Source: B25-G16 sp964549945 (lineage in GTDB: Bacteria; Desulfobacterota; DSM-4660; Desulfatiglandales; B25-G16). From it: a stretch of DNA of 64,000 nucleotides. The stretch is from positions 1-64,000 of the forward strand of contig CAZJXD010000007.1 of NCBI GenBank assembly GCA_964549945.1. The letters run 5' to 3'. Shown one piece after another: positions 33,094 through 41,762 of this stretch (positions within the stretch are counted from its first letter, which is position 1; each line of letters opens with the position of its first letter). The notes beneath the pieces were generated by a model. The model was not told the origin of the DNA, did not search any database, and saw nothing but the letters and a program-made list of their open reading frames with translations. The position numbers and the translations under genes were made by a program.

Positions 33094-33471
33094 CTATGCG
33101 GCTTGATGTATGCGTTCGTCAATAAGGGCCTCTAATTGATCCGAATCCCATCCTATGTAAGTGCATCTTCTATCGACGATGAAGGCTGGAAACCGAAAGA
33201 CCCTGTGTCGTATCTGCTTCCAGATACCCAGGGGAGACTGTGCATCAATCACACGGATTTTAATCCTATGACGATACAGGGACGAAATTTCCCGGAGCCA
33301 TTGTGACAGGTAACCCACAGCCTGCTTCCATTCATCAGGATATTCGTTTGTGCAGGCATTACGATATTTGCCTCTTAGGCCTACATAACCGAAGATGAAG
33401 CCGCATCCCCGACAACTCATCTCCACAGTTGAGAGCATGGGAGCTACCACTTCGAGAATTACCGGATTCAT
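33094..33471 (-). CDS. Small thioredoxin-like protein (unassigned)
   Basis: 125 residues. An N-terminal beta strand leads to a Cys-Arg-Gly-Cys motif (residues 20-23), and 'FRFPAFIVDRRCTYIGW' (about 91-107) supplies the cis-Pro-type loop of a thioredoxin fold. The middle (about 40-75) is helical, with a Trp-rich stretch. No signal peptide. It may be a redox or metal-handling thioredoxin-fold protein, but I do not recognise a named family and the CxxC lies in an unusual sequence context ('MSCRGCGF'). The gene stands alone, divergent from the PNPOx-like gene. Confidence 0.6.
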   Translation of the reverse strand: MNPVILEVVAPMLSTVEMSCRGCGFIFGYVGLRGKYRNACTNEYPDEWKQAVGYLSQWLREISSLYRHRIKIRVIDAQSPLGIWKQIRHRVFRFPAFIVDRRCTYIGWDSDQLEALIDERIHQAA

Positions 33472-33719
33472 CTATAATCTCACCATACTATGAATTATGC
33501 GAAATTTCATATCAACGCTAGTAATATAACCTATATTCTTTTATTTACAAGATATGGATCCCGGAATCTTTAGGGCTTGCTCTATTTTCCCCAATCCTAT
33601 ATCGTTCTTGCGGGCGGAGTATATATCTAGCCTAGTCCCGAGAATGTATTTGGGGACCCCTATTTCCATAGGGGCTTTATCAAGGGATGAGGGCAGTAGA
33701 ATTCAGGAGGAGGAATGTT

Positions 33720-34121
33720 ATGGACCGAAGGGAATTGATGACATTGTTCAACAAACAGCCCAGGATTGGCACGCTCAGTACTGCCAACAAATTAGGGGAC
33801 GTCAATGTAGCCGTCTTCGGGTCACCTCGGATGATCGATGAAAACACCGTGGTTATGGGGATTGGCCAAAATCGATCTTTTCGGAACCTTCAAAGAAATC
33901 CCAAGGCTGTCTTTATCGTCATGGAGCCAGGAGAAACGGTTATGGATTGGAAGGGGGCGAGAGTTTATCTTGAGGCAATTGATATGGAAACCAGCGGCGA
34001 GTTCTACGAGGAAATCAAGCATGGCATAGCCAAGGCGGCAGGCCAGCAGGCAGCTGATATGATCCACGCAGCTATTCGGTTCAGGATTACAGAGGTACGT
34101 CCGATTGTGGCTGAGAGCTAA
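33720..34121 (+). CDS. Pyridoxamine 5'-phosphate oxidase-family (split-barrel FMN) protein
   Basis: 133 residues from the ATG at 33720, which has AGGAGGAGG upstream (the frame opens 11 codons earlier). The split-barrel core is seen in 'PRIGTLSTANKLGDVNVAVF' (residues 13-32) and 'NRSFRNLQRNPKAVFIVMEP' (about 53-72). Such small proteins bind flavin (FMN, F420 or heme in relatives) and are often reductases or sensors. The true substrate is unknown. A CCCCTAT/ATAGGGG hairpin (33657-33674) lies in its leader. Gene alone, convergent with the ArsA-like genes. Confidence 0.75.
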   Translation: MDRRELMTLFNKQPRIGTLSTANKLGDVNVAVFGSPRMIDENTVVMGIGQNRSFRNLQRNPKAVFIVMEPGETVMDWKGARVYLEAIDMETSGEFYEEIKHGIAKAAGQQAADMIHAAIRFRITEVRPIVAES

Positions 34122-34153
34122 GTCGAACGAATCGCTCGATTGCGTGTAAAGAT

Positions 34154-34169
34154 CCCTTTTCGAAAAGGG
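34154..34169. terminator. Short hairpin between convergent genes
   Basis: CCCTTTTCGAAAAGGG (34154-34169) is a perfect 16-bp palindrome lying 33 bp beyond the PNPOx-like stop and just before the end of the convergent ATPase gene. It probably serves as a 3'-end structure for one or both. No T-run follows on either strand. Confidence 0.3.
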
Positions 34170-34171
34170 CC

Positions 34172-35158
34172 TTAAAGGGCGTGTGAAAACAGGGCCTGAG
34201 CCACCTTTCTTACCATATCCAAGCCTCTAACCTCTTTTTCAAAAAGAGGGATCTCGCCGCAGACATTATCAAAGGATTGGTACGCTTCTTCCCGATACTT
34301 ATCCTGCATCTTGACGCGGTTAATGATAAATTGAGCGGAGTCTTTTCCCACTTCAGATTTATCGATGACCTCGTTGATAATGACACCCCCTATGGGGATT
34401 CCAAAGTCCTCGAACCAGCCAATGAAGCGTCGGATTACCGCAATGGGAAGAGACTCGAGGAGGGTTACAAAGAAAAAGGCGCTTTTTTCCTCATCTGTTA
34501 AAATAACCCTCATATGCTCTATTCTATCCTTAAACGAGGTGAGGTAGTCAAGCAGTGGGTCCTCTTCCTCTGCTACCTTCTTTTTTCTGAAGGATAGGCT
34601 CAGCCTCATAGCCGCTGCCTCCTGCCGGCTCTTGTACATCTTATCCACCCAGAGGGTATAGACCTTGGACATGCCCAAGAGCCTTCTTGCATTTGCCGTG
34701 GGGGCGGTATCAAACACATAAAACTCAAAGGCATTTTCAAATATAATATTTATCATGTTCTCGAACATAGCCGACTCTTCAAAGGCGGGGTTCATGGTGG
34801 CCGACTCTATAAACTCATCGGCCCTTGTGGGAATATCGGCAAACTTGAGAAACCAGCTTATCTTCTCCCTTATCTCGTTCTTTGATTTTTCTATGGTGTC
34901 TTTGGTGTCTATCTCCTGTACAAATAGGTTTTGTGTTCCTGGTATCAATACGGGTTTCCCAAAGACGTCTTGTTTGAAAAGGTTTGATAGGCTATGCACA
35001 GGATTTGTAGAGGCCAGGAGGGTCCTTTTACCCTGCCCTGCCATCCACAGTGATACAGCTGCTGCAACAACCGTCTTGCCCACCCCTCCTTTTCCCCCAA
35101 AGTAAAGATATCTCATTTGTGGATGTTTCTTAAAAAAATCCTCCATGGTAGCATTCAT
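34172..35158 (-). CDS. ArsA/Get3-like ATPase, subunit with degenerate switch I Asp
   Basis: 328 residues of the ArsA/Get3 deviant-Walker class: P-loop 'GGKGGVGKT' (21-29). Switch I, usually Thr-Asp-Pro-Ala-His-Ser, is Thr51-Asn52-Pro-Val-His55-Ser56, so the catalytic Asp is Asn. Switch II keeps Asp150-Thr-Ala-Pro-Thr154 but has lost the following Gly-His. The 'PAFEESAMFENM' segment (124-135) corresponds to the nucleotide-contacting 'PGxDE' region. No metal-binding Cys trio of true ArsA is visible. It overlaps the upstream paralogue (35155-36138) by 4 bp, so the two are coupled and probably form a heterodimer in which this subunit hydrolyses poorly. These ATPases usually drive protein insertion or anion export through a membrane partner. 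Confidence 0.82.
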   Translation of the reverse strand: MNATMEDFFKKHPQMRYLYFGGKGGVGKTVVAAAVSLWMAGQGKRTLLASTNPVHSLSNLFKQDVFGKPVLIPGTQNLFVQEIDTKDTIEKSKNEIREKISWFLKFADIPTRADEFIESATMNPAFEESAMFENMINIIFENAFEFYVFDTAPTANARRLLGMSKVYTLWVDKMYKSRQEAAAMRLSLSFRKKKVAEEEDPLLDYLTSFKDRIEHMRVILTDEEKSAFFFVTLLESLPIAVIRRFIGWFEDFGIPIGGVIINEVIDKSEVGKDSAQFIINRVKMQDKYREEAYQSFDNVCGEIPLFEKEVRGLDMVRKVAQALFSHAL

Positions 35159-36138
35159 GATGATTTCTCCTCAAACATCACGTGTGCAAGATCTCTGATC
35201 ACATCAAGCCCTTTTATCTCGGAATCGAATTCCGGAACAGCTGAAAGCACAGAAGAGCCGAACTTTTCGTCTATCATCTCGAGGGCGCCTGCCTGCATCT
35301 CGATCCTGTTTTTGAGATATGTTGGTATGTTATCCTTCAACAATTCCCTGTTAATGACTCGATTTACTATATATCCAGAAAGGGGCACCTTATACTTGGC
35401 AAAAAGCTGTGCCGCCTTTTCAGTATCCACTATGGTCATCTCTTCCGGGGTAAGCACGAAGAAAAAGGCGGTCCTTTCAGTATCCGTCATGATCTTGGAG
35501 GAACGTCCTATCCGATCCTTTATGTACATCAATTCATTATATATCTCGTCTTCCTCTGTCTCCTCCTCCCGCTTCATGGTAGCAATAGCCTTGTCATATT
35601 CTTTCATCTGCTCCCTCAGGCTTGTTATCTTTTCCAGCCAGGCATCATAGATGGATGCCATGCTCAAATAATAAAGGGCATGGCCCAGGGGAACGAGATC
35701 GTAAATGTAGTAGTCGAAACCACCTTTCACCACAATATCAACCACTGCATCGAAGATGGCGCTTTCCTCCATGGCCGGCTCAGCTGAGGAGGCCCTTATA
35801 TAGTCTTCTATTTCCTCGGGGATCTTCTTCATGCCGTACATTGATATGATCTTTTGCCGTATCTCCTCCTGATAGTCATGAACCCTCTTATCAGCATCGA
35901 CCTCACAGGCAAAGAGATTTTCCATTATCTCAACATTTCCCTTGCCAAAGATATCGCGCTCGAAGATATCGCTCAGCGATGCCTGTGGGTCAACGGAGAA
36001 GACGAGCACCCTTTTCCCCTTCTTTGCAAGGTAATAGGCTGTTGCCGCTGAAAAGGTTGTCTTGCCAAGCCCTCCCTTGCCTCCGTACATAATGTATCTT
36101 TTGTTGGGATACTGTTGAAAGAAATCGACAAGGGGCAT
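35155..36138 (-). CDS. ArsA/Get3-like ATPase, subunit with degenerate switch II
   Basis: 327 residues, paralogue of the next gene downstream. P-loop 'GGKGGLGKT' (19-27). Switch I keeps the catalytic Asp (Val49-Asp50-Pro51) but lacks Thr and His (Ala53). Switch II is Asp147-Leu-Val-Pro-Leu-Gly152-His153, keeping Gly-His but losing Thr-Ala-Pro-Thr. The pattern is the mirror of its partner's losses. The C-terminal half is acidic and helical ('KREEETEEDEIYNE', about residues 194-207), where Get3 has its client-binding helices. It lies 68 bp after a small putative membrane protein gene and overlaps the partner ATPase. Predicted to be cytoplasmic and membrane-associated; client or ion unknown. Confidence 0.82.
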   Translation of the reverse strand: MPLVDFFQQYPNKRYIMYGGKGGLGKTTFSAATAYYLAKKGKRVLVFSVDPQASLSDIFERDIFGKGNVEIMENLFACEVDADKRVHDYQEEIRQKIISMYGMKKIPEEIEDYIRASSAEPAMEESAIFDAVVDIVVKGGFDYYIYDLVPLGHALYYLSMASIYDAWLEKITSLREQMKEYDKAIATMKREEETEEDEIYNELMYIKDRIGRSSKIMTDTERTAFFFVLTPEEMTIVDTEKAAQLFAKYKVPLSGYIVNRVINRELLKDNIPTYLKNRIEMQAGALEMIDEKFGSSVLSAVPEFDSEIKGLDVIRDLAHVMFEEKSS

Positions 36139-36206
36139 AGGTCCTCCTTTATCGTTTATTGGGTTTCTCGGGTTCTTTTATTAAAACTCTCCGAACTCAA
36201 GGAACA

Positions 36207-36482
36207 TTAATACATGCTATCCATGAAATCCTTCTCCCTCAGCATCCTGCGCTTCCAGGTAGTGATCTGGGGCACAACATGGGGAAGCAAACGGAGTGAA
36301 TAGTAAGGCGGAAGTATGGGAATGCCAAGCATGTCGCCCATGGTGATGAGGATAAAAAGGTGCTCCATGCTGGAGCGTGTTTTCAGGGCATGCCTTGCCA
36401 TTCCATGGGTTGCCATGCCATACGTGAAATCCCTTACAAAACCTATTATGCCCCCTGATTTTTTCTTCTTTTTCTCTTCCAT
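36207..36482 (-). CDS. Small putative membrane-associated protein, paralogue of 36697-36978
   Basis: 91 residues: a lysine-rich start (residues 4-8), an amphipathic stretch, a hydrophobic segment (about 42-60, 'LFILITMGDMLGIPILPPYY'), then 'SLRLLPHVV' and a basic C-terminal block 'TWKRRMLREKDF' (75-86). It shares the layout Leu-Phe...Gly-Ile-Pro...Tyr-Tyr-x-Leu-Arg-Leu-x-Pro...Trp-Lys-Arg-Arg-Met-x-Arg-Glu-x-Asp-Phe with the neighbouring small gene. A 16-bp GACTAC/GTAGTC hairpin (36511-36526) lies just upstream. I do not recognise the family. Its place 68 bp ahead of two ArsA/Get3-like ATPases suggests a membrane adaptor or anchor for them. Confidence 0.7.
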   Translation of the reverse strand: MEEKKKKKSGGIIGFVRDFTYGMATHGMARHALKTRSSMEHLFILITMGDMLGIPILPPYYSLRLLPHVVPQITTWKRRMLREKDFMDSMY

Positions 36483-36696
36483 GACTACGATCTCTTTTAA
36501 AATTATTCTTGACTACTCACGTAGTCAGCCTGAAGCTGTTTAGACTGAAGGCTTAAAGTGGTCAGAATAGCACTATTGCCGCACTTTGTTGAAGAAACAG
36601 TAGCTTCTCGTACCAAACATGGCTTCAAAATGCGCCGTATCCCCGTTTTTTCCTAACAGTCCTCAGCCTACAACCTATCTACCTGAATAGTTACAA

Positions 36697-36978
36697 TTAA
36701 TCCCTTATCTGATCAAAGAAATCCCTTTCCCTTACCATCCTCCTCTTCCATGGCCCAATTCTCTTTACACAGTAAGGAAAAAGTCTCAGATGGTAGTAGT
36801 TAAAAAGGCAGGGAACCCCAATTACCTTTCCAACGATGGCTACCATAAAAAGATCATCCAAACAACGCTTTTCTTTGTATATCCCCCCTATCAGGTCGTA
36901 AAGAAAAAACCCTTTTGCATAATCCTTTATAGCCTGTATCCAGGGGTGTTTCACTTCCTTATCATGTGAAGAAGACAA
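36697..36978 (-). CDS. Small putative membrane-associated protein, paralogue of 36207-36482
   Basis: 93 residues. A polar N-terminus and amphipathic helix (about 12-38) are followed by a hydrophobic segment (43-60, 'LFMVAIVGKVIGVPCLFNYY'), then 'HLRLFPYCV' and the basic 'WKRRMVRERDFFDQI' (77-91). It is clearly paralogous to the gene downstream, with the same positions and conserved Tyr-Tyr/Arg/Pro and Trp-Lys-Arg-Arg-Met motifs. The start is TTG at 36978, the only start codon after the upstream in-frame stop, and the ribosome site is weak. It follows cstA after 77 bp and precedes its paralogue by 214 bp, which holds no other gene I can see. Function unknown. Confidence 0.65.
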   Translation of the reverse strand: MSSSHDKEVKHPWIQAIKDYAKGFFLYDLIGGIYKEKRCLDDLFMVAIVGKVIGVPCLFNYYHLRLFPYCVKRIGPWKRRMVRERDFFDQIRD

Positions 36979-37055
36979 GGGGATATATTCCCAGGTTTAT
37001 AACCCTATCCTGGGTACTATATCCCCTTTTGGAACACTACGTTAAGGTCCTAATC

Positions 37056-38720
37056 TTATGCTGGTGCCTTTTCCGCCTCAGCAGGGGCCTCTGCCGCTTC
37101 CCCTGATTTATATTTCTTGAAGGCCTTCCATCCGTCATAGGCAAGGATCAGGGCACAGATGATAAGCAGAATGGCTACTGCCGCAGCAAAGAGATTCCCA
37201 AACACCTTTTTGCCGGCAAATGCCGCGGGTATCAGCTTGAAAAAGGAGGTGTAAAACAAGGCGCTCACCGTTGTAGCATACATGAAAAACATCGGGTAGA
37301 TGGCGATCTTATAGTTCTTCGCCTTCTGCACCAGAAACAGAGTTACAAGGAGAAGCGCAAAGGATGCCATCAATTGATTGGCGCCGCCAAAAAGTACCCA
37401 TACGTAAAGCCAGGTTCCTGTTTTTATCAGTACAAAGGTGATTATAAGGGCCACAATGGTCGCTACATGGGGGTTCTTTGCAACAGACCATGCATCACCC
37501 AGAACCTCGGCGCTCGCGACCTTCATAAAACGGAACACCAGGTTTATAATGGTAAGGGCGAGTATGATGATCATCATGCCCGCCAGGGCACCGGCATACG
37601 ACATTGGCAGTCCAAGGGAGGTAATTGCCCCTCCAAGGCCTCCCACAAAGATGGCTGTAGGATTACTGACCTTTGCAACATAGGCCGCCTTATCGGCGAA
37701 TGCCGTGGCGCATACTATCACCGCAATGATAGAGATGGTAAACTCCGCAAACATTGCCCCTGCTGTGACCGGTCTAGCGTCCAGCTCGTTCTCGAGCTGC
37801 CGTGATGTGGCGGTGCTGGATACCAGGCTGTGCCACCCGGAGATAGCACCGCAGGCGATAGTGACAAAGAGAAGGGGCCAGAGGGGTCCCATGCCGATAC
37901 TCCAGCTGGTAAAGGCAGGGAGCGTCATGGGCTTATGGCCGATGATTATCCCTATCACACCTGCTATGATCCCGAAGTATACCACGTAAACCGAGGAGTA
38001 GTTGTAGGGCTGAATGAAGCGCCATACGGGCAGAATCGAGCTAAAATAGCCGAATATCAAAACGCATACGAGGATCGTGGTATAGGAAAACTTCATGGTC
38101 CAAACCGTGCCTAACCAGATAGAGAAGAAGATCAATACGATAGCGATGATAGTGGTCGTGACGATGTTCGTTCTCGCCTTATAGATCATATGGCCCACGA
38201 GAAATGCCACCCCAATAACCACCAGCAAGGGAAAGGGGAGTACTGGATTTCCACTTACCCCCGCGGTAATTACATGCCCAAAGGCCGTAGCAATCAGGAG
38301 CAGGTAAAAGTAAATGAAGGTAAGCAGTATCTTCCTTGCCCGGGGAGATATCAACTTATATCCCAGGGCCCCGAAGGTATCCCCATCGTTCCTTATGGAT
38401 ACCATGGCGCTCGAGAAGTCATGGAGCCACCCGATGAAAAAAACGCCCAGTCCTAACCACAGGAGCGCGGGCATCCATCCCCATTGAATTGCCACAATAG
38501 GGCCTATGATCGGTGCGGCCCCCGCTATCGAGTTAAGCTGGAACCCATAGAGCACATTCTTATTTGCCGGCATAAAGTCAACACCGTCCATATACATCTT
38601 GGCCGGGGTCGCTCTCCCAGCATCAACCTCAAACACTCTCCTTGCCGCCCACCTCGCATATACCCAGTAGCCGATCACAACAATTATTACCCACCATAAT
38701 AATACCCATAATGAATTCAT
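37056..38720 (-). CDS. cstA: CstA-family peptide/pyruvate transporter (carbon starvation protein)
   Basis: 554 residues with about 16 hydrophobic helices and CstA landmarks: 'YGFQLNSIAGAAPIIGPIVA' (residues 59-78), 'GWLHDFSSAMVSIRNDGDTF', 'CGAISGWHSLVSSTATSRQL' and 'LPMSYAGALAGMMIIILALT'. CstA/BtsT proteins import peptides or pyruvate, usually under carbon limitation. GGGAGGG precedes the ATG. The Ala/Glu-rich C-terminal tail (last 20 residues) is unusual and may be a flexible cytoplasmic tail. It is the first gene of a run that continues with two small putative membrane proteins and two ArsA-like ATPases. Confidence 0.93.
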   Translation of the reverse strand: MNSLWVLLWWVIIVVIGYWVYARWAARRVFEVDAGRATPAKMYMDGVDFMPANKNVLYGFQLNSIAGAAPIIGPIVAIQWGWMPALLWLGLGVFFIGWLHDFSSAMVSIRNDGDTFGALGYKLISPRARKILLTFIYFYLLLIATAFGHVITAGVSGNPVLPFPLLVVIGVAFLVGHMIYKARTNIVTTTIIAIVLIFFSIWLGTVWTMKFSYTTILVCVLIFGYFSSILPVWRFIQPYNYSSVYVVYFGIIAGVIGIIIGHKPMTLPAFTSWSIGMGPLWPLLFVTIACGAISGWHSLVSSTATSRQLENELDARPVTAGAMFAEFTISIIAVIVCATAFADKAAYVAKVSNPTAIFVGGLGGAITSLGLPMSYAGALAGMMIIILALTIINLVFRFMKVASAEVLGDAWSVAKNPHVATIVALIITFVLIKTGTWLYVWVLFGGANQLMASFALLLVTLFLVQKAKNYKIAIYPMFFMYATTVSALFYTSFFKLIPAAFAGKKVFGNLFAAAVAILLIICALILAYDGWKAFKKYKSGEAAEAPAEAEKAPA

Positions 38721-38994
38721 GGCTTTTGCCCTCCCTTCGCTAAAGGTTATGTAGCACCTTTATTTAAAGGATAAACTCCCCTTCACCTCCTTTCCGTTGC
38801 GATGTAAAAATCCTCATCATTATAGATACATTACATTTCTATACTCTTAAGGGGAAAAAATCAAGAATTTTCCCGAAAATCATGAAATGAAAAATGTCAA
38901 CTCCATTCATTGCCCTAATTCTTAAAAAAGTATGCTACACTTATAGGCCTGAGAAGAACCTTCCATGAACCTGGTCATATAAATTACACTCACC

Positions 38995-39435
38995 ATGCTT
39001 ACCGTATGCCTGGCCGACATCGTTGCCATTATCCACCTCGGCTACGTTGTCTTCGTAATAGTGGGGTTCATGTTCATCGTTGCGGGGATTTTCTTTAGGT
39101 GGCGGTGGATACGAAACCCCTGGTTTCGATTCCCGCACCTGGCAGCAATCATCGCGGTCGCTATTGAGGCGATCCTTGGGGTAAATTGCCCCCTCACGGT
39201 GCTGGAGTTCAGGCTCAGATGCCCCACCGGTCCCTTTCAGGAGAGGGTCTCATTCATCGCCAGCCTCGTAGATTCCATTCTCTTCTACGACGCCCCCGCA
39301 TGGCTATTCACGGTAGTATATACTGGCTTTGCCGTGGCAGTAATCATCACCTTCATTATGGCGCCTCCTGAGAGAAAAAGCCGCCATTGTTTGCGCAATA
39401 AGGTTTCGGAAACGGATGCTCAACCGAAGGAGTAA
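38995..39435 (+). CDS. DUF2784 membrane protein
   Basis: 146 residues, four predicted membrane helices (about 4-31, 44-62, 80-97 and 104-124), matching the DUF2784 family: 'VAIIHLGYVVFVIVGFMFIV' at the start, then 'WIRNPWFRFPHLAAIIAVAI' and 'NCPLTVLEFRLR'. The short charged tail is cytoplasmic. Function unknown. It is transcribed divergently from cstA and convergently with purA. No strong ribosome site precedes the ATG. Confidence 0.8.
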   Translation: MLTVCLADIVAIIHLGYVVFVIVGFMFIVAGIFFRWRWIRNPWFRFPHLAAIIAVAIEAILGVNCPLTVLEFRLRCPTGPFQERVSFIASLVDSILFYDAPAWLFTVVYTGFAVAVIITFIMAPPERKSRHCLRNKVSETDAQPKE

Positions 39436-39525
39436 CATGCCGCCGGCGCACGCATGTATCCTGGAACCTAATCTGCAATGTATGGGGTTTATTATTGCGG
39501 GATCCTTAGTGTTGAGGGGTGACCG

Positions 39526-40824
39526 CTAGCCTTCAATAAAGGGGTTGTGGGTGATAATCGTCTCGTCTCTGCCCGATCCTACTGAGATAATGGAAACCGG
39601 CACCCCAATGAACTCCTCTATTCTCCTGATATAACCCTGGGCATTGTCGGGCAACTCCTCGAAGGAGCGCGCCCCGGAGATATCCTGGTGCCACCCCTCC
39701 ATTTCCTCATAGAGGGGGATGCAGTTTTCAAGCGTAGATAGTTGAGGAGGAACGCTCCCCAGTCTCGCTCCCTGGTGTTCGTACGCAATACAGAGCTTGA
39801 GCACATCCAGTCCCGTTAACACATCGAGCTTTGTGATCGCCAGATGGGTGAGCCCGTTGAGGCGGGCAGAGTACCTCACTACCACGAGATCGAGCCAACC
39901 ACACCTCCGGCGTCTGCCCGTGGTGGCACCGAATTCCTGTCCCTTTTCCTGAAGGTAATCGCCGGTCTCATCGACAAGCTCGCTCACAAATGGTCCAGCG
40001 CCAACCCTTGTGGTGTATGCCTTCACAACGCCCAAGACGGTCTCCAGGCTCCTCGGCCCTATCCCCGCTCCTATGCTTGCAGTTGCCGCCACGGGATTAG
40101 AAGAGGTAACAAACGGGTAGGTGCCGTGGTCAACATCCAACAGGGTTCCTTGAGCGCCCTCGAAGAGGATGTTCTCCCCGCCCTTGATCGCCTCATCCAG
40201 TTCCGCGGACACATCGACGATAAAGGGTGAGATCTCGTCGGCTATTGCGAGATATCGCGCTACTATTGGACCATACTCAAGGGGTTCAGAGCCAAAGAGC
40301 TTCGTGAGGCAAAAATTCTTCTCCTCAAGGTTGGCCTTGATCTTGTCCCTCAGCGCACCAGGATCCTTTAGATCACAAGCTCTTATCCCCACTCTGGCTA
40401 CCTTGTCCTCATAACAAGGCCCTATGCCCCTTCCGGTCGTCCCGATCCTGGAGGTACCCTTTGCCTCTTCACGCGCTACATCAATTGCCTTGTGGTATGG
40501 CATGATTAGATGGGCTCGCTCGCTCATGCCCAGTCGTCGAGGGTCAACGTCTATCCCCCTCTTGTCCAGGTCTTCGATCTCCCCCAGGAGGACCTCGGGG
40601 TCCACCACCACGCCATTGCCAATGAGACACCTCGTATTTTGATAGAGTATTCCAGAGGGAATGAGATGGAAAATCGATCGTTGACCGTTCACCACGAGCG
40701 TGTGGCCCGCGTTATTTCCCCCTTGAAACCGTACCACCTTATCCGCATGCGCGCTGAGAAGATCAACTATCTTTCCCTTGCCCTCATCGCCCCACTGCGT
40801 GCCTACAACGACAACTGTAGCCAT
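39526..40824 (-). CDS. purA: Adenylosuccinate synthetase
   Basis: 432 residues, the usual PurA length. The GTP/IMP site is 'GTQWGDEGKGKIVDLL' (residues 8-23) and 'NNAGHTLVV' follows. 'GTTGRGIGPCYEDKVAR' binds the IMP phosphate, and the C-terminal base-recognition motif is 'ITKLDVLTGLD'. It converts IMP, Asp and GTP to adenylosuccinate in AMP synthesis. AGGTAGG lies before the ATG. Flanked by an unrelated PAC2 gene 83 bp upstream. Confidence 0.97.
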   Translation of the reverse strand: MATVVVVGTQWGDEGKGKIVDLLSAHADKVVRFQGGNNAGHTLVVNGQRSIFHLIPSGILYQNTRCLIGNGVVVDPEVLLGEIEDLDKRGIDVDPRRLGMSERAHLIMPYHKAIDVAREEAKGTSRIGTTGRGIGPCYEDKVARVGIRACDLKDPGALRDKIKANLEEKNFCLTKLFGSEPLEYGPIVARYLAIADEISPFIVDVSAELDEAIKGGENILFEGAQGTLLDVDHGTYPFVTSSNPVAATASIGAGIGPRSLETVLGVVKAYTTRVGAGPFVSELVDETGDYLQEKGQEFGATTGRRRRCGWLDLVVVRYSARLNGLTHLAITKLDVLTGLDVLKLCIAYEHQGARLGSVPPQLSTLENCIPLYEEMEGWHQDISGARSFEELPDNAQGYIRRIEEFIGVPVSIISVGSGRDETIITHNPFIEG

Positions 40825-40907
40825 AGGTACCTACCTTAAAAAATCCCTCTCCCCTCGCTGTCTCGCTCGCGTTGAGGAGATATGATGGACCATGAAAAAA
40901 TCCAACC

Positions 40908-41762
40908 TTATTCCGAATCCCTATGTCTGAGAAAATCCTGTATATTGACGACCTTTGGGATATCCTTTTTTTGAAGCTTGCCGCTTCTGAGTTTCTTAAT
41001 CTTCTTTACGTACTCTTGTAATTCCGCGTTCTTGCCCAGAACCTCCTCCATCTGGTGCTCGAACTCCTTTAAAGACCTCTCAAGCTCAAGGGTTTCTATG
41101 GAAAAGGAAAGGAGGGAGGACATTATGGATATCATTCGATTCAATACCCTGAAATTGGTCCCCCTGAGGTATAGTGGCGAGTGACCCCACAGCCCAATAT
41201 ATGGATATTGTTCCCTTTGTGCCCTCTGCATGATCAGAGAATGCACGCCAGAGGGGCCTTCATAATCGACGAGACTAATGCCGTGTTCCGTTAAGGTGCC
41301 CTTCCACTTCTCCAATGAATAAATCCCAGAGATAATGGCCTCGGTATGAAGGACATCATCATACATCCCCCCAAGGCTGACTATCAGGTGGGCCTTCCAG
41401 TGCACACACAGGTCAAACAGGATATCAACGAATGTGTGCCACCGATAATCCGGCTCCTGGGCCTTTAAAAGGATAAGATCATTTCCTCCCTCGTTATTGG
41501 ACCAGGCATAGAAAGATATCCGCTTTAAATTGAGGCGTTGAAGCCTCCCCTCCCTGATAGAGACAACCGGTCGGTTTTGGGTGAAGTGGTAGAAAGGGTC
41601 GGTTTTGACTTCGGCCAGCAGCGTAGCACCCTTCTTTCGAATTACGTATTCAATCGATTTCAGGGCGACATTGCCTGCATTTGACCAATCCCCGAATCCA
41701 GCAATCAGCGCTGGATTCTCTAGTCTAGGCCTTTGGTGGAAGGTAACAAAATCATCGATCAT
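40908..41762 (-). CDS. PAC2-family protein (proteasome-assembly-chaperone-2-like)
   Basis: 284 residues from the ATG at 41762 (AGAGG upstream; a longer frame reaches 41867). The PAC2 fold is seen in 'PALIAGFGDWSNAGNVALKS' near residues 17-36, 'VSLGGMYDDVLHTE' in the middle and 'GPSGVHSLIMQRAQ'. It ends with a long charged coiled coil (about 215-265). In archaea and eukaryotes relatives help proteasome assembly. Bacterial PAC2 proteins have no settled role, and no proteasome gene is seen here. It lies downstream of the polysaccharide deacetylase gene (111-bp gap). Confidence 0.82.
   Translation of the reverse strand: MIDDFVTFHQRPRLENPALIAGFGDWSNAGNVALKSIEYVIRKKGATLLAEVKTDPFYHFTQNRPVVSIREGRLQRLNLKRISFYAWSNNEGGNDLILLKAQEPDYRWHTFVDILFDLCVHWKAHLIVSLGGMYDDVLHTEAIISGIYSLEKWKGTLTEHGISLVDYEGPSGVHSLIMQRAQREQYPYIGLWGHSPLYLRGTNFRVLNRMISIMSSLLSFSIETLELERSLKEFEHQMEEVLGKNAELQEYVKKIKKLRSGKLQKKDIPKVVNIQDFLRHRDSE

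Noticed and set aside
34172..36138. Arsenite efflux ATPase ArsA
   Set aside because: No arsenite-binding Cys trio, no ArsB/ArsD/ArsR nearby, and switch motifs are degenerate.
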